From assembly GCA_016934095.1 (NCBI GenBank), contig JAFGTO010000481.1, forward strand, positions 1 to 11,863: 11,863 nt of DNA, written 5' to 3'. Shown in pieces: positions 1 to 6,123 of the stretch. The notes beneath the pieces are model-generated. The model was not told where the DNA came from. It ran no database searches and saw nothing but the letters and a program-made list of their open reading frames with translations. Each line of letters opens with the position of its first letter. Within the stretch, counting starts at the first letter, position 1. The position numbers were made by a program, and so were the translations under genes. This DNA comes from Candidatus Glassiibacteriota bacterium. GTDB lineage: Bacteria > Gemmatimonadota > Glassbacteria > GWA2-58-10.

Positions 1-1797
1 CCCGGCCCGCCTGCCCAGCAACTCCCTGGCCCGGCCGGCCAGCCGGGCGGCCCTTTGACTAAGCAGGAGAGGGTCTTTTTCGCGGCGAGTCAGCTCGCGG
101 CAGAGGCGGCGGTAAGCCCAGGCCGCCCGGCGGGTAGTGTCGGGAAGCTGTCGCATCGGCTCCAGGGTCGAGTCGCGGCGAAGGGCCTCGAGCTGGTTGT
201 TGCCCCGGTTTTTAAAGAGCGCCAGGTCCAGGGCGGCCTGGGCCTCGGCCCAGGCCTCGAGGTCCTCCGCTTCAGGCCGGGCCAGGCCGATCAGGTTCTT
301 TTCGAGGTCGGCGGCCAGGGACTCGAGACGGCTGTCCACGGCCCGGGAGAGCCCGGAAGCGGCCTGCCCGAAACCAGACTGCGCGGACTTCTCTGTCAGC
401 GACTCGACCCGCTCCAGGTTGCCCGACAGCCCGCCGTCAACTATCCGCTCCGGCCGCAGCAGGCTGCAGGCGAAAGCTTCCGCTCCCATCCGGGCCAGAG
501 GTCCGGACCAGAGCCGGGCCAAGGTTTCTTTCCCGTTTTCAGGGCCACGGCCGCTCTCCCAGAGGGCCAGCAGCCAGCGGGCCTTGTCCGGCCGGACTGC
601 GGCACTGGCTTGCAGCAGCGCCGGCAAATCGAAAGCCTCCCCCCTCAAACTAACGATAGAGGGTTTGCTGGTAACCAGGGCAGGTGTAAAGCCGTGCCTG
701 CCCGCATCCGCGACCAGCCTGGCGGTCTCGGTCAGCGAGCTTTTACCGAAGAGGGCAGGCTTCAGTACGGTTCGCAGCACCAGGTCTCCCTGAGGGGTCC
801 AGATCATCAGAGCATTGTCAACTTCATCCACGGCCACGGGCAGCGGGCCGGCCGGGGATTCGAGCACCCGGAGCCTGAAAGCCTGCCTGTGCCCTGCAGG
901 GGTCCCGCTCTCGAGAGCGATCACCCGCTTAAGCTCCCCGGCTACCGTGAAGCACAGTACCCGGCAGTTACCCGAGTCCCAGACAAAGACGCTGACGAGG
1001 TTGTCGAGATCTTTTACACAGGCAATCGACTCGGGGAACTCCAGGAAAACCGGGGAAGGCTCCCGCGGCCCTGCGGTATTTTGCCAGATAACCTCCTCTG
1101 CGGCCAGGCCGCGGCGGCCGAAACTTCCGAGGTGGCGGCCCTCGGCGGTATAGCGGCAGACCCTGTGGTTCGAGCGGTCGGCCACCCAGAGCTCGCGGCA
1201 GTCGGTTTTTTGCACCAGGGCCACATCCGCCGGCTCGGTGAGCTTGTCTCGCTCGCCGCCGGCGTTTTCCACGGTCCAGCACAGGGAGCCATCCACGGCC
1301 GAGACCGCCAGCACCCTGTTCATCCAGCGGTCGCAGACCACCAGCAGCTCACCGGCCAGGGTCATGCCCGCAGGCCGGCGGACCTGCCCGGGGTCGAGCT
1401 GCCAGATTTTACGGCCGCTCTCCAGCTCGAGGCAACACAAGCCCTGGCCGGAAGCACCGGCGACAAAAAGCCGGTCTCCGGCACTGTCCGCCAGGGCGGA
1501 GGCCGGTATACCCGGTGCATCTGCAAGAGGGCGGGACCTGCCCAGCGGGTCGGCAGTCAGCCTGGCCAGCGCCTCGACTTTCCGCCTCTCATCGGCGCTC
1601 AGATCTTTTTCCGACCACGTCTCGAGCGACTCCTGCACCAGGCCGGGCACGAACCCGGCGCTAAGCCTCCCGGTCCAGTAGGTTATCATTTCCCCGGGGC
1701 TCGACCACTCAGGGACTTCTTCGCGGCCCGTCCGGCCAGCACAGGCTTGGCCTGAGGCTGGGCGGCTGCGCCCGGACTTTTTATTCTTTCTCGGCAT
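1..1797 (-). CDS. NHL/PQQ-like beta-propeller protein, C-terminus cut by window edge
   Basis: I translated this frame by hand: it is open for 599 codons from an ATG at 1797 to base 1, so the gene is partial and its C-terminus lies outside. The ATG is preceded by GGGAGA about 11 bases upstream; a later ATG at 1689 is possible but lacks a well-spaced site. Residues about 100-345 show repeated propeller blades. Two look NHL-like: residues 187-229, with the core ELWVADRSNHRVCRYTAEG, and 253-292, with VFVWDSGNCRVLCFTVAGEL. An earlier blade (108-135, LFVAGASG...GRKIWQLD) is more PQQ-like. From about residue 355 the protein is mostly helical and rich in Ala, Leu, Arg and Glu. The N-terminus is charged (MPRKNKKSGR) with no signal peptide or membrane segment, so I infer a cytoplasmic protein. 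NHL propellers usually mediate protein or ligand binding. No catalytic motif is visible and the function is unknown. A 404-base gap separates it from the flagellar genes, so a shared role is not shown. Confidence 0.85.
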   Translation of the reverse strand, partial: MPRKNKKSGRSRPASGQACAGRTGREEVPEWSSPGEMITYWTGRLSAGFVPGLVQESLETWSEKDLSADERRKVEALARLTADPLGRSRPLADAPGIPASALADSAGDRLFVAGASGQGLCCLELESGRKIWQLDPGQVRRPAGMTLAGELLVVCDRWMNRVLAVSAVDGSLCWTVENAGGERDKLTEPADVALVQKTDCRELWVADRSNHRVCRYTAEGRHLGSFGRRGLAAEEVIWQNTAGPREPSPVFLEFPESIACVKDLDNLVSVFVWDSGNCRVLCFTVAGELKRVIALESGTPAGHRQAFRLRVLESPAGPLPVAVDEVDNALMIWTPQGDLVLRTVLKPALFGKSSLTETARLVADAGRHGFTPALVTSKPSIVSLRGEAFDLPALLQASAAVRPDKARWLLALWESGRGPENGKETLARLWSGPLARMGAEAFACSLLRPERIVDGGLSGNLERVESLTEKSAQSGFGQAASGLSRAVDSRLESLAADLEKNLIGLARPEAEDLEAWAEAQAALDLALFKNRGNNQLEALRRDSTLEPMRQLPDTTRRAAWAYRRLCRELTRREKDPLLLSQRAARLAGRARELLGRRAG

Positions 1798-1941
1798 GGG
1801 CTCTAACTCTCCCGGTTCCCGTAGAGCTGACAAAGGACAAAACAGTGCGGCAAAAGTGCGTGCAAACCGGCAATTTTTTGTCCTGCGATCCTCCAGCAGA
1901 CATAGAAGCGTGTTGAAATATTGAAAAATTCAGGGTATTAA

Positions 1942-2061
1942 GGCTGTCAAGGGCCGTTTCCACTGTTGTGACAACAACATGCGGCAAGGAAGCCTTAATT
2001 GCATAACATACAGTAAATCTTACATTTACACTGGAAACGGCTTGCCTTGCCCTTGACAGCC
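1942..2061. repeat. 120-bp inverted-repeat element with perfect 13-bp ends
   Basis: The left end GGCTGTCAAGGGC (1942-1954) is the exact reverse complement of the right end GCCCTTGACAGCC (2049-2061). A second matching block lies inside: CCGTTTCCA (1954-1962) pairs with TGGAAACGG (2032-2040). The right arm carries 8 extra bases between its two blocks. The interior is AT-rich, non-coding, and holds a nested dyad at 1964-1976. The size, terminal inverted repeats and lack of coding capacity resemble a MITE, but I see no target-site duplication in the flanks. A large structured RNA element or cruciform is an alternative. Confidence 0.55.
1964..1976. promoter_or_regulatory. 13-bp perfect dyad, possible operator
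   Basis: TGTTGTGACAACA is a perfect palindrome with 6-bp arms and a single central base. It sits just inside the left arm of the 120-bp inverted repeat, about 170 bases upstream of the beta-propeller gene start. The form is typical of a homodimeric repressor site. The winged-helix protein encoded next door is one possible binder, which is pure inference from proximity. Confidence 0.3.
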
Positions 2062-2084
2062 CACGAAGCAACAAATTTCATTAC

Positions 2085-2113
2085 GGGGCGTTGATGTCTT
2101 TTTTCAACGCCCC
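2085..2113. terminator. perfect 10-bp hairpin, possible terminator
   Basis: GGGGCGTTGA (2085-2094) and TCAACGCCCC (2104-2113) form a perfect 10-bp GC-rich stem with a 9-base loop. It lies 88 bases past the stop of the winged-helix gene, where the minus-strand flagellar transcript would be expected to end. Read on the minus strand the sequence after the stem is GTAATGAAATTTG, without a proper U-tract, so it is not a textbook intrinsic terminator. It could instead be a 3'-end stabiliser or protein-assisted stop. Confidence 0.45.
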
Positions 2114-2201
2114 TCTAATCGTTCTGACTTTTTTCCCGTTCATCTTCCTGGTGCGCCGGCCCCATGCCGTGCCTCCATCCCGCCGGCCTGCAGGATGCGG
2201 C

Positions 2202-2831
2202 TCAGGCCTCCCGGCAGTGATCCAGCGAAAAAATCCTGACTCCACTCTCGCGCAGCGGCTCGAGCTGGGCCGCTATCTCGCTCGCGTGGCCCATCGAGGT
2301 GATAAAGACCACCTCCGGCTGCATCCCGATGAGCTCTGCAGGGTCGCTCACCCGGCAGCCCTGCATGTGCTGGCCCTGCCGGGAGGTGTCCCGGTCGACA
2401 ACCCCCACTACCTGGTGGCCCAGCTCCAGGCAGACCTGGTAAGCCAGCTCCCCGGTTTCCGCTGCCCCGTAAAGGGCGATTCTCAGCGAACGGTGAGAGT
2501 TGAAATTCCCGGCCACCCGGCGGCGTATCTCCTGCTTGGCGTACTTGTAAAGCCTGACTGTTTCGATGCTGTAGCGCTTCATCAGCTCTGCGCAGTACAC
2601 CCGGCCTCTCTCGGTGAGGTGGTAGGTGGTCCTGCGGTGGCTGGCGCCGGCCTTGACCAGGTAGCCCTGCTCGCTCATCCTGCGGATGTAGCCGTTGACC
2701 ATCGAGGGGACCAGGCCGATCTTGGTGCCCAGCCGGCTCTGGCTGATCGAGGGGTCGTGCTCCACCTCGACCATCAGCAGCAGCTCCCGGATCAGGCGCC
2801 CGGGAAGCAAGAGGTCGAATTTTCCAAACAT
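2202..2831 (-). CDS. winged-helix DNA-binding protein fused to a Rossmann-type domain
   Basis: This 209-residue protein has two parts. Residues about 10-77 look like a MarR-type winged helix: ISQSRLGTKIGLVPSMVNGY forms the helix-turn-helix, and the wing follows with HRRTTYHLTERG. A helical linker (80-108) leads to residues 116-205, which look like a Rossmann-type nucleotide-binding domain. That part starts with a hydrophobic strand, then the glycine-rich turn YGAAETGELAYQ and an acid-ended second strand VVGVVDRD. The later segment VSDPAELIGM resembles the N-terminal domains of sugar-modifying enzymes and SAM- or NAD-binding proteins. The likely role is a ligand-sensing transcriptional regulator in the cytoplasm; the ligand is unknown. 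It follows fliS by 82 bases on the same strand, so it may be the last gene of the flagellar operon or have its own promoter. The ATG at 2831 follows an in-frame stop 3 bases upstream, and the ribosome site is weak (GTGAAGG abuts the ATG). Confidence 0.85.
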   Translation of the reverse strand: MFGKFDLLLPGRLIRELLLMVEVEHDPSISQSRLGTKIGLVPSMVNGYIRRMSEQGYLVKAGASHRRTTYHLTERGRVYCAELMKRYSIETVRLYKYAKQEIRRRVAGNFNSHRSLRIALYGAAETGELAYQVCLELGHQVVGVVDRDTSRQGQHMQGCRVSDPAELIGMQPEVVFITSMGHASEIAAQLEPLRESGVRIFSLDHCREA

Positions 2832-2913
2832 CCTTCACTCACTGAATGAATAATGCTCAAGAAAAGCTGCCGGCTTCATGAGAAACCTGCCTGTTTATCG
2901 CTGCCGGGACCGC

Positions 2914-3381
2914 TTAACCGGTAAGCTCGATGCTTTTCTTCTTCAGCCCGCGTTCGGGTTCCGCCGGGCCGGAGGCCCCGCTTGCCTTTGCAGCTTCCCC
3001 CGGCTGCCGCTGGTTCTTCAGTGCGGCGGCCCAGCTATCGCGGAGCGTTATTAACTGTTCGTGGATCTTGCGTGCCGGCTCGGGATCTTTTTTCACGTTG
3101 GCCTGGACCAGGGTATAATGCATGAACTCATAGATCCTGAACAGGTTCATGGCGATTTCCCCGCCTTTATCAAAGTTCAGCGAGGCTATCAACTCGGTAA
3201 GGATGTTCTGGGCCCGGATCAGGTTGTTGTGCGCCGGCTCGAGGTTTTTCTCTTCCAGGTTCTTGATCGCCTGACGGAGGAAGCGCAAAGCCCCGTCATA
3301 GAGCATCAGGATCAACTGCTCCGGCTTGGCGCTCAAGACCGACATCTCTTTATACTCGTTCACTCCCTGATTCTTAGGCAT
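2914..3381 (-). CDS. fliS: flagellar export chaperone FliS
   Basis: FliS binds flagellin C-termini in the cytoplasm, preventing premature polymerisation and guiding flagellin to the export gate. The 155-residue protein shows the family pattern: an N-terminal NEYKEMSVLSAKPEQLILMLYDGA segment in its usual place (residues 8-31, quoted only for its order of Tyr, Ser, Pro, Tyr-Asp-Gly). It is followed by helices with IRAQNILTELIASLNFDKGG (55-74) and a final helix about 103-123. Residues 127-155 are an extra Pro/Ala/Gly-rich then basic tail beyond the usual length of roughly 125-135. I chose the ATG at 3381 because GGAG stands 5 bases before it. A GTG two codons upstream (3387) would overlap that site. 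FliS normally sits beside fliD; here two genes separate them, which keeps the chaperone in the same filament module. Confidence 0.96.
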   Translation of the reverse strand: MPKNQGVNEYKEMSVLSAKPEQLILMLYDGALRFLRQAIKNLEEKNLEPAHNNLIRAQNILTELIASLNFDKGGEIAMNLFRIYEFMHYTLVQANVKKDPEPARKIHEQLITLRDSWAAALKNQRQPGEAAKASGASGPAEPERGLKKKSIELTG

Positions 3382-3407
3382 CGACACTCCGATCCAACAG
3401 AACTCTT

Positions 3408-3413
3408 ATTATA
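3408..3413 (-). promoter_or_regulatory. possible -10 box upstream of fliS
   Basis: On the minus strand a perfect TATAAT lies 27 bases before the fliS ATG, in the 110-base gap between the glycosyltransferase gene and fliS. There is no acceptable TTGACA-like -35 at 16-18 bases, and no extended -10 TG. It may give fliS and the winged-helix gene a separate, activator-dependent promoter. Chance occurrence is a real alternative. Confidence 0.25.
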
Positions 3414-3491
3414 CCCGGGATTAATAACGGTATATTTCTCACCCCGTCCCGGACCGTGCAAAACCGGATAATTTTCCCTGAGTAATTCCTT

Positions 3492-5411
3492 TCAGCTTGC
3501 CTGCAGGACGCGCCCGGCGACCCGCCGGCGGTCTTCTTCCGTTCCGTGGTGGCATTCGAGGCCCACTGCCACAGCGGCGCGCTCGAAGCGCTTTTTGAGA
3601 AACAAAGCGGTCTGGTAAAAACTGATGAAGAACGCACCGTAGATCTTGACCGCCTCGAGGATGGCTTCGCGGTCCAGCTCGCGACCCTTGAGTTTTTCGG
3701 TCCCCCGCTGGAATGCCAGCAGGCCTCCCTGGTTGGCGTTCTCCACGAATTCGAGAGTCTCCCTCTGGCGGTAGAGCTTGTTGTAGGCTTTTTCTATCTT
3801 GTCGAAATCCGCTTTGAGGTCGCTGCTTTCCTGCTGGTGGATACTCCTGGCCAGCTCGAACCCCTCGTTGCAGTGCCGGCACATTTTTTCCAGCTCATCC
3901 GAGGTTTCCTTGAGGAAATGGAACAGGTGCGAGATTTCCTTTCCGGGCCTGCGGGCCCGGGTACTATGGATAATTTTACGGATCGGCCGCTGTTTCCGGG
4001 CGAAGCGCCAGAGCACTTCTTCGAGCGGCATGTTCTCCACGCCCTGGAAGCCCACGCCACCCTCGCTGGCATTGATTACCCTGGCCCGGGTCTGGGAGAT
4101 CTCCCGGTCCAGGTACTGGCGGTAAGCTTCGAGGACCTTGGAAGTGCGCACCGGCCTGCCGAAAATATCCTCGGCCTCCTGGTTGTTCTCGTTGACCATG
4201 CGTCCGCGATGGACCTCATCGAGGGTGGCGGGGTGGCTGAGGTCGCGCAGCCAGCGCTGTTCCTGGTAAGTGCCGTGCGCGTAATACCTTGCGCCCGGGA
4301 AAGACAGGTCCTGGCCGACAAAGACGATCGGGTCGCAGCCCAGCCGGCGGGCCAGGTCGAAAGCCCCGGTGGAGATCGAGCCCCAGGCTTTGACCACGCC
4401 GAAGTCTCCCATGAACTCCGAGAGACGGCGCATCAGGGCCTCGTTGAAGCTCATGATAAACTTGTCTCCCTTGAATTCGGAGACTATCCCCGGGTGGGTC
4501 ATGGGCTCTGCCACCAGGGCGGCCCCTGTCTCGCCCATCCCCTCGAGGTGCTTGAAATTATATTCGCTGGCATCTCCCGCCAGGACCAGGTGCGGCCTGA
4601 CCCCGGCGCGGTATAGCGGCCCCAGGGAAGTGTCTACACAGATTATCACCGCACTGCGCTCCATCACCCGCAACAGGTCCAGGTTGCGGTCCAGGGATGG
4701 CCCGGCGGCTACCACCAGCCCCGGCACCTTGTGGAACCTCCCGAAAAGCTTTGTAACCGGCGGGTGTTCCACCACCGATATTATGTTCTCCAGAGTGTTG
4801 GACAGGTAGTTGCGCACGGCCTGGACATTGGTCAAGAAATTGCCGCCTACGGCTACGATCCACCTGCGGCAGAGCTTGTCGAGCAGGTCGAAATATTCTC
4901 CGCAGAGACGGACCGAGGGGTTATGGGCGATAATGCTGAAGCCTTCGAGCGAAATGACCCGGAAAACCTCGCCGAAATGGGCAGGCACCTGGTCTGCATC
5001 TTCGCCCACGGCCCAGAAGATCCTGGGATTACGGAACAGGTGGCTGAGGTCGCGCACGGACAAGGCCAGGCGGAAAATGGTGATTTGAGGCTCGACGACC
5101 AGTACCCAGGCGTTGGGGGGCAGCCTGCGGGCCAGCACCTCCAGGTGGTAGCCCAGGCCGAAACCATAAACCAGGCAGGTGTTGACCCCGGCCTGGTACT
5201 GTGAATCTACTATTCGCTCGGCCTCACTCAGCGGATCCACCGTGCTGTGCAGGGTAAATGGCCGCCCGCCCGCGTTTTTCAGGCGCACTGAGGGCACTCC
5301 TGCCCTGGTCCCGATTATTTCCGCGGCCGCGGTTTCGGAGCGGAGCAGACGTTCCGCCAGGTGCGGGTCGACTCCTGCCAGGGCCTGGATGTTGTGCTTG
5401 AAAATATCCAT
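3492..5411 (-). CDS. Maf-type (DUF115/MptE-like) flagellin glycosyltransferase
   Basis: Maf (motility accessory factor) proteins transfer nonulosonic acid sugars, such as pseudaminic or legionaminic acid, to Ser/Thr of flagellin in the cytoplasm before export. The 639-residue length fits the family. Residues 75-110 form a Rossmann-like lead-in (CLVYGFGLGYHLEVL, then WVLVVEPQ). The central DUF115 core spans about 225-375. It starts VPGLVVAAGPSLDRNLDLL, continues with IICVDTSLGPLYRAGVRPHL and LAGD, and later has SISTGAFDLARRLGCDPIVF followed by GQDLSFPG (366-373). After residue 470 the protein is helical with a coiled-coil-like stretch (495-555). The ATG at 5411 is preceded by GGGGAAG about 12 bases away, slightly far. 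It lies 22 bases after the 203-residue gene and upstream of fliS, so it is probably translated from the same transcript. No sugar biosynthesis (pse, leg or neu) genes are in the window, so the sugar donor cannot be named. Confidence 0.9.
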   Translation of the reverse strand: MDIFKHNIQALAGVDPHLAERLLRSETAAAEIIGTRAGVPSVRLKNAGGRPFTLHSTVDPLSEAERIVDSQYQAGVNTCLVYGFGLGYHLEVLARRLPPNAWVLVVEPQITIFRLALSVRDLSHLFRNPRIFWAVGEDADQVPAHFGEVFRVISLEGFSIIAHNPSVRLCGEYFDLLDKLCRRWIVAVGGNFLTNVQAVRNYLSNTLENIISVVEHPPVTKLFGRFHKVPGLVVAAGPSLDRNLDLLRVMERSAVIICVDTSLGPLYRAGVRPHLVLAGDASEYNFKHLEGMGETGAALVAEPMTHPGIVSEFKGDKFIMSFNEALMRRLSEFMGDFGVVKAWGSISTGAFDLARRLGCDPIVFVGQDLSFPGARYYAHGTYQEQRWLRDLSHPATLDEVHRGRMVNENNQEAEDIFGRPVRTSKVLEAYRQYLDREISQTRARVINASEGGVGFQGVENMPLEEVLWRFARKQRPIRKIIHSTRARRPGKEISHLFHFLKETSDELEKMCRHCNEGFELARSIHQQESSDLKADFDKIEKAYNKLYRQRETLEFVENANQGGLLAFQRGTEKLKGRELDREAILEAVKIYGAFFISFYQTALFLKKRFERAAVAVGLECHHGTEEDRRRVAGRVLQAS

Positions 5412-5433
5412 CTGGTTGCGTTCTTCCCCTGTC

Positions 5434-6045
5434 TCAGCTCACGTTATGACTCGCTTCGAGGTCCCTGATTTCCCCGGCCTTTTCCAGCCAGGTCTCGAGC
5501 GTAGGCCCGAGCTCGAACTGCAGCAGGTCGCAGAGCCTGACAATATCATCGGCTTCCTGGGCCTCCGCTATACTGTGGAGGATGGAGTTGAAGCCCTGTA
5601 TGTCGGGTATCAATTCTTCCGGCCTGTAATCCGGGATTTTGATAGTCTGGGCGATACCCTTCCAGGCTGTAGAGACCATCAGCAGGCCGTCGATCAGCCG
5701 GCCCAGGGCGGTGTGCCCCTGTTTTTCATCCTCTCCCTGCAGCAGGATGACACAGTCATCCTGCTGCTCGATCAGCCTGGGCAGGTAATCGGTCAGGGTT
5801 TCGAGTGTGTTTCGCACCAGCTCATCCACTCTCTGAGTGTTGATATCCAGGCTTTCCAGAGTGTCCAGGCCCTCAGCCGCGCGGGCATGCTCCTCCTGCT
5901 GACCGAGCGGCCGTCCGTCCAGGTTCATCGAGATGATCACCCTGGCCGGGGCCAGACTTCTTTCCACGGTCTGGATCAGACCGGAGAGGGTTTCGGCTCC
6001 GAAAGTCCCGGGGTCGATCTCCAGCCCATCAAGTTTGAGTTTCAT
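5434..6045 (-). CDS. uncharacterised 203-residue protein between fliD and Maf
   Basis: I do not recognise this protein. It is acidic, soluble, lacks a signal peptide and membrane segments, and contains a single Trp-bearing cluster in each half (W128, W186). Residues 1-45 look alpha/beta: an initial strand MKLKLDGLEI, a helix TLSGLIQTVERSL, then a strand VIISMNLDG. The remainder looks all-helical: about 67-93, 113-137, 143-172 and 177-197. A comparable mix of helices could support a chaperone- or adaptor-like role, but that is inference. The gene lies 78 bases after fliD and 22 bases before the glycosyltransferase gene, in the same direction, so co-transcription is likely. The ATG at 6045 has only a weak ribosome site (GAGCG). 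The context points to flagellin or cap assembly or glycosylation. Confidence 0.85.
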   Translation of the reverse strand: MKLKLDGLEIDPGTFGAETLSGLIQTVERSLAPARVIISMNLDGRPLGQQEEHARAAEGLDTLESLDINTQRVDELVRNTLETLTDYLPRLIEQQDDCVILLQGEDEKQGHTALGRLIDGLLMVSTAWKGIAQTIKIPDYRPEELIPDIQGFNSILHSIAEAQEADDIVRLCDLLQFELGPTLETWLEKAGEIRDLEASHNVS

Positions 6046-6123
6046 CGATCGCTCGCTTTCGTGGTCAAGTTGACACAGGCTCCGTCGCAGCAGACCGGAG
6101 CTGGTGATTTGTTTTCATTTCGA

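Larger units (their letters stand above)
1798..2201. other. non-coding gap with inverted repeats
   Basis: This 404-base stretch between the winged-helix gene and the beta-propeller gene is locally more AT-rich than the flanking genes. I see no convincing gene in it. It contains the 120-bp inverted-repeat element at 1942-2061 and the perfect hairpin at 2085-2113. No clear -10/-35 pair for the beta-propeller gene could be identified. TTGACA occurs in both arms of the inverted repeat, in opposite orientations, but without a good -10 box at the right distance on the minus strand. Confidence 0.6.

Noticed and set aside
55..1755. A 566-codon open frame on the plus strand
   Set aside because: Its Pro/Gly/Arg/Gln-rich translation shows no domain. 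The opposite strand holds a frame open through base 1 with clear NHL-type blades. High GC produces such antisense frames.
1840..1880. Possible sigma-54 promoter for the beta-propeller gene (TTTGCACGCACTTTTGCC on the minus strand)
   Set aside because: The invariant GG of the -24 element is TG, and the spacing to the GC of the -12 element is one base too long; either change normally abolishes function.
1835..1883. GGACAAAA / TTTTGTCC inverted repeat
   Set aside because: The 8-bp arms are AT-rich and separated by 33 bases, so a stable or meaningful structure is unlikely.
1781..2074. A 97-codon minus-strand frame in the 404-base gap
   Set aside because: It runs through both arms of the inverted repeat and overlaps the start of the beta-propeller gene in another frame. 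It lacks a ribosome site and any recognisable domain.
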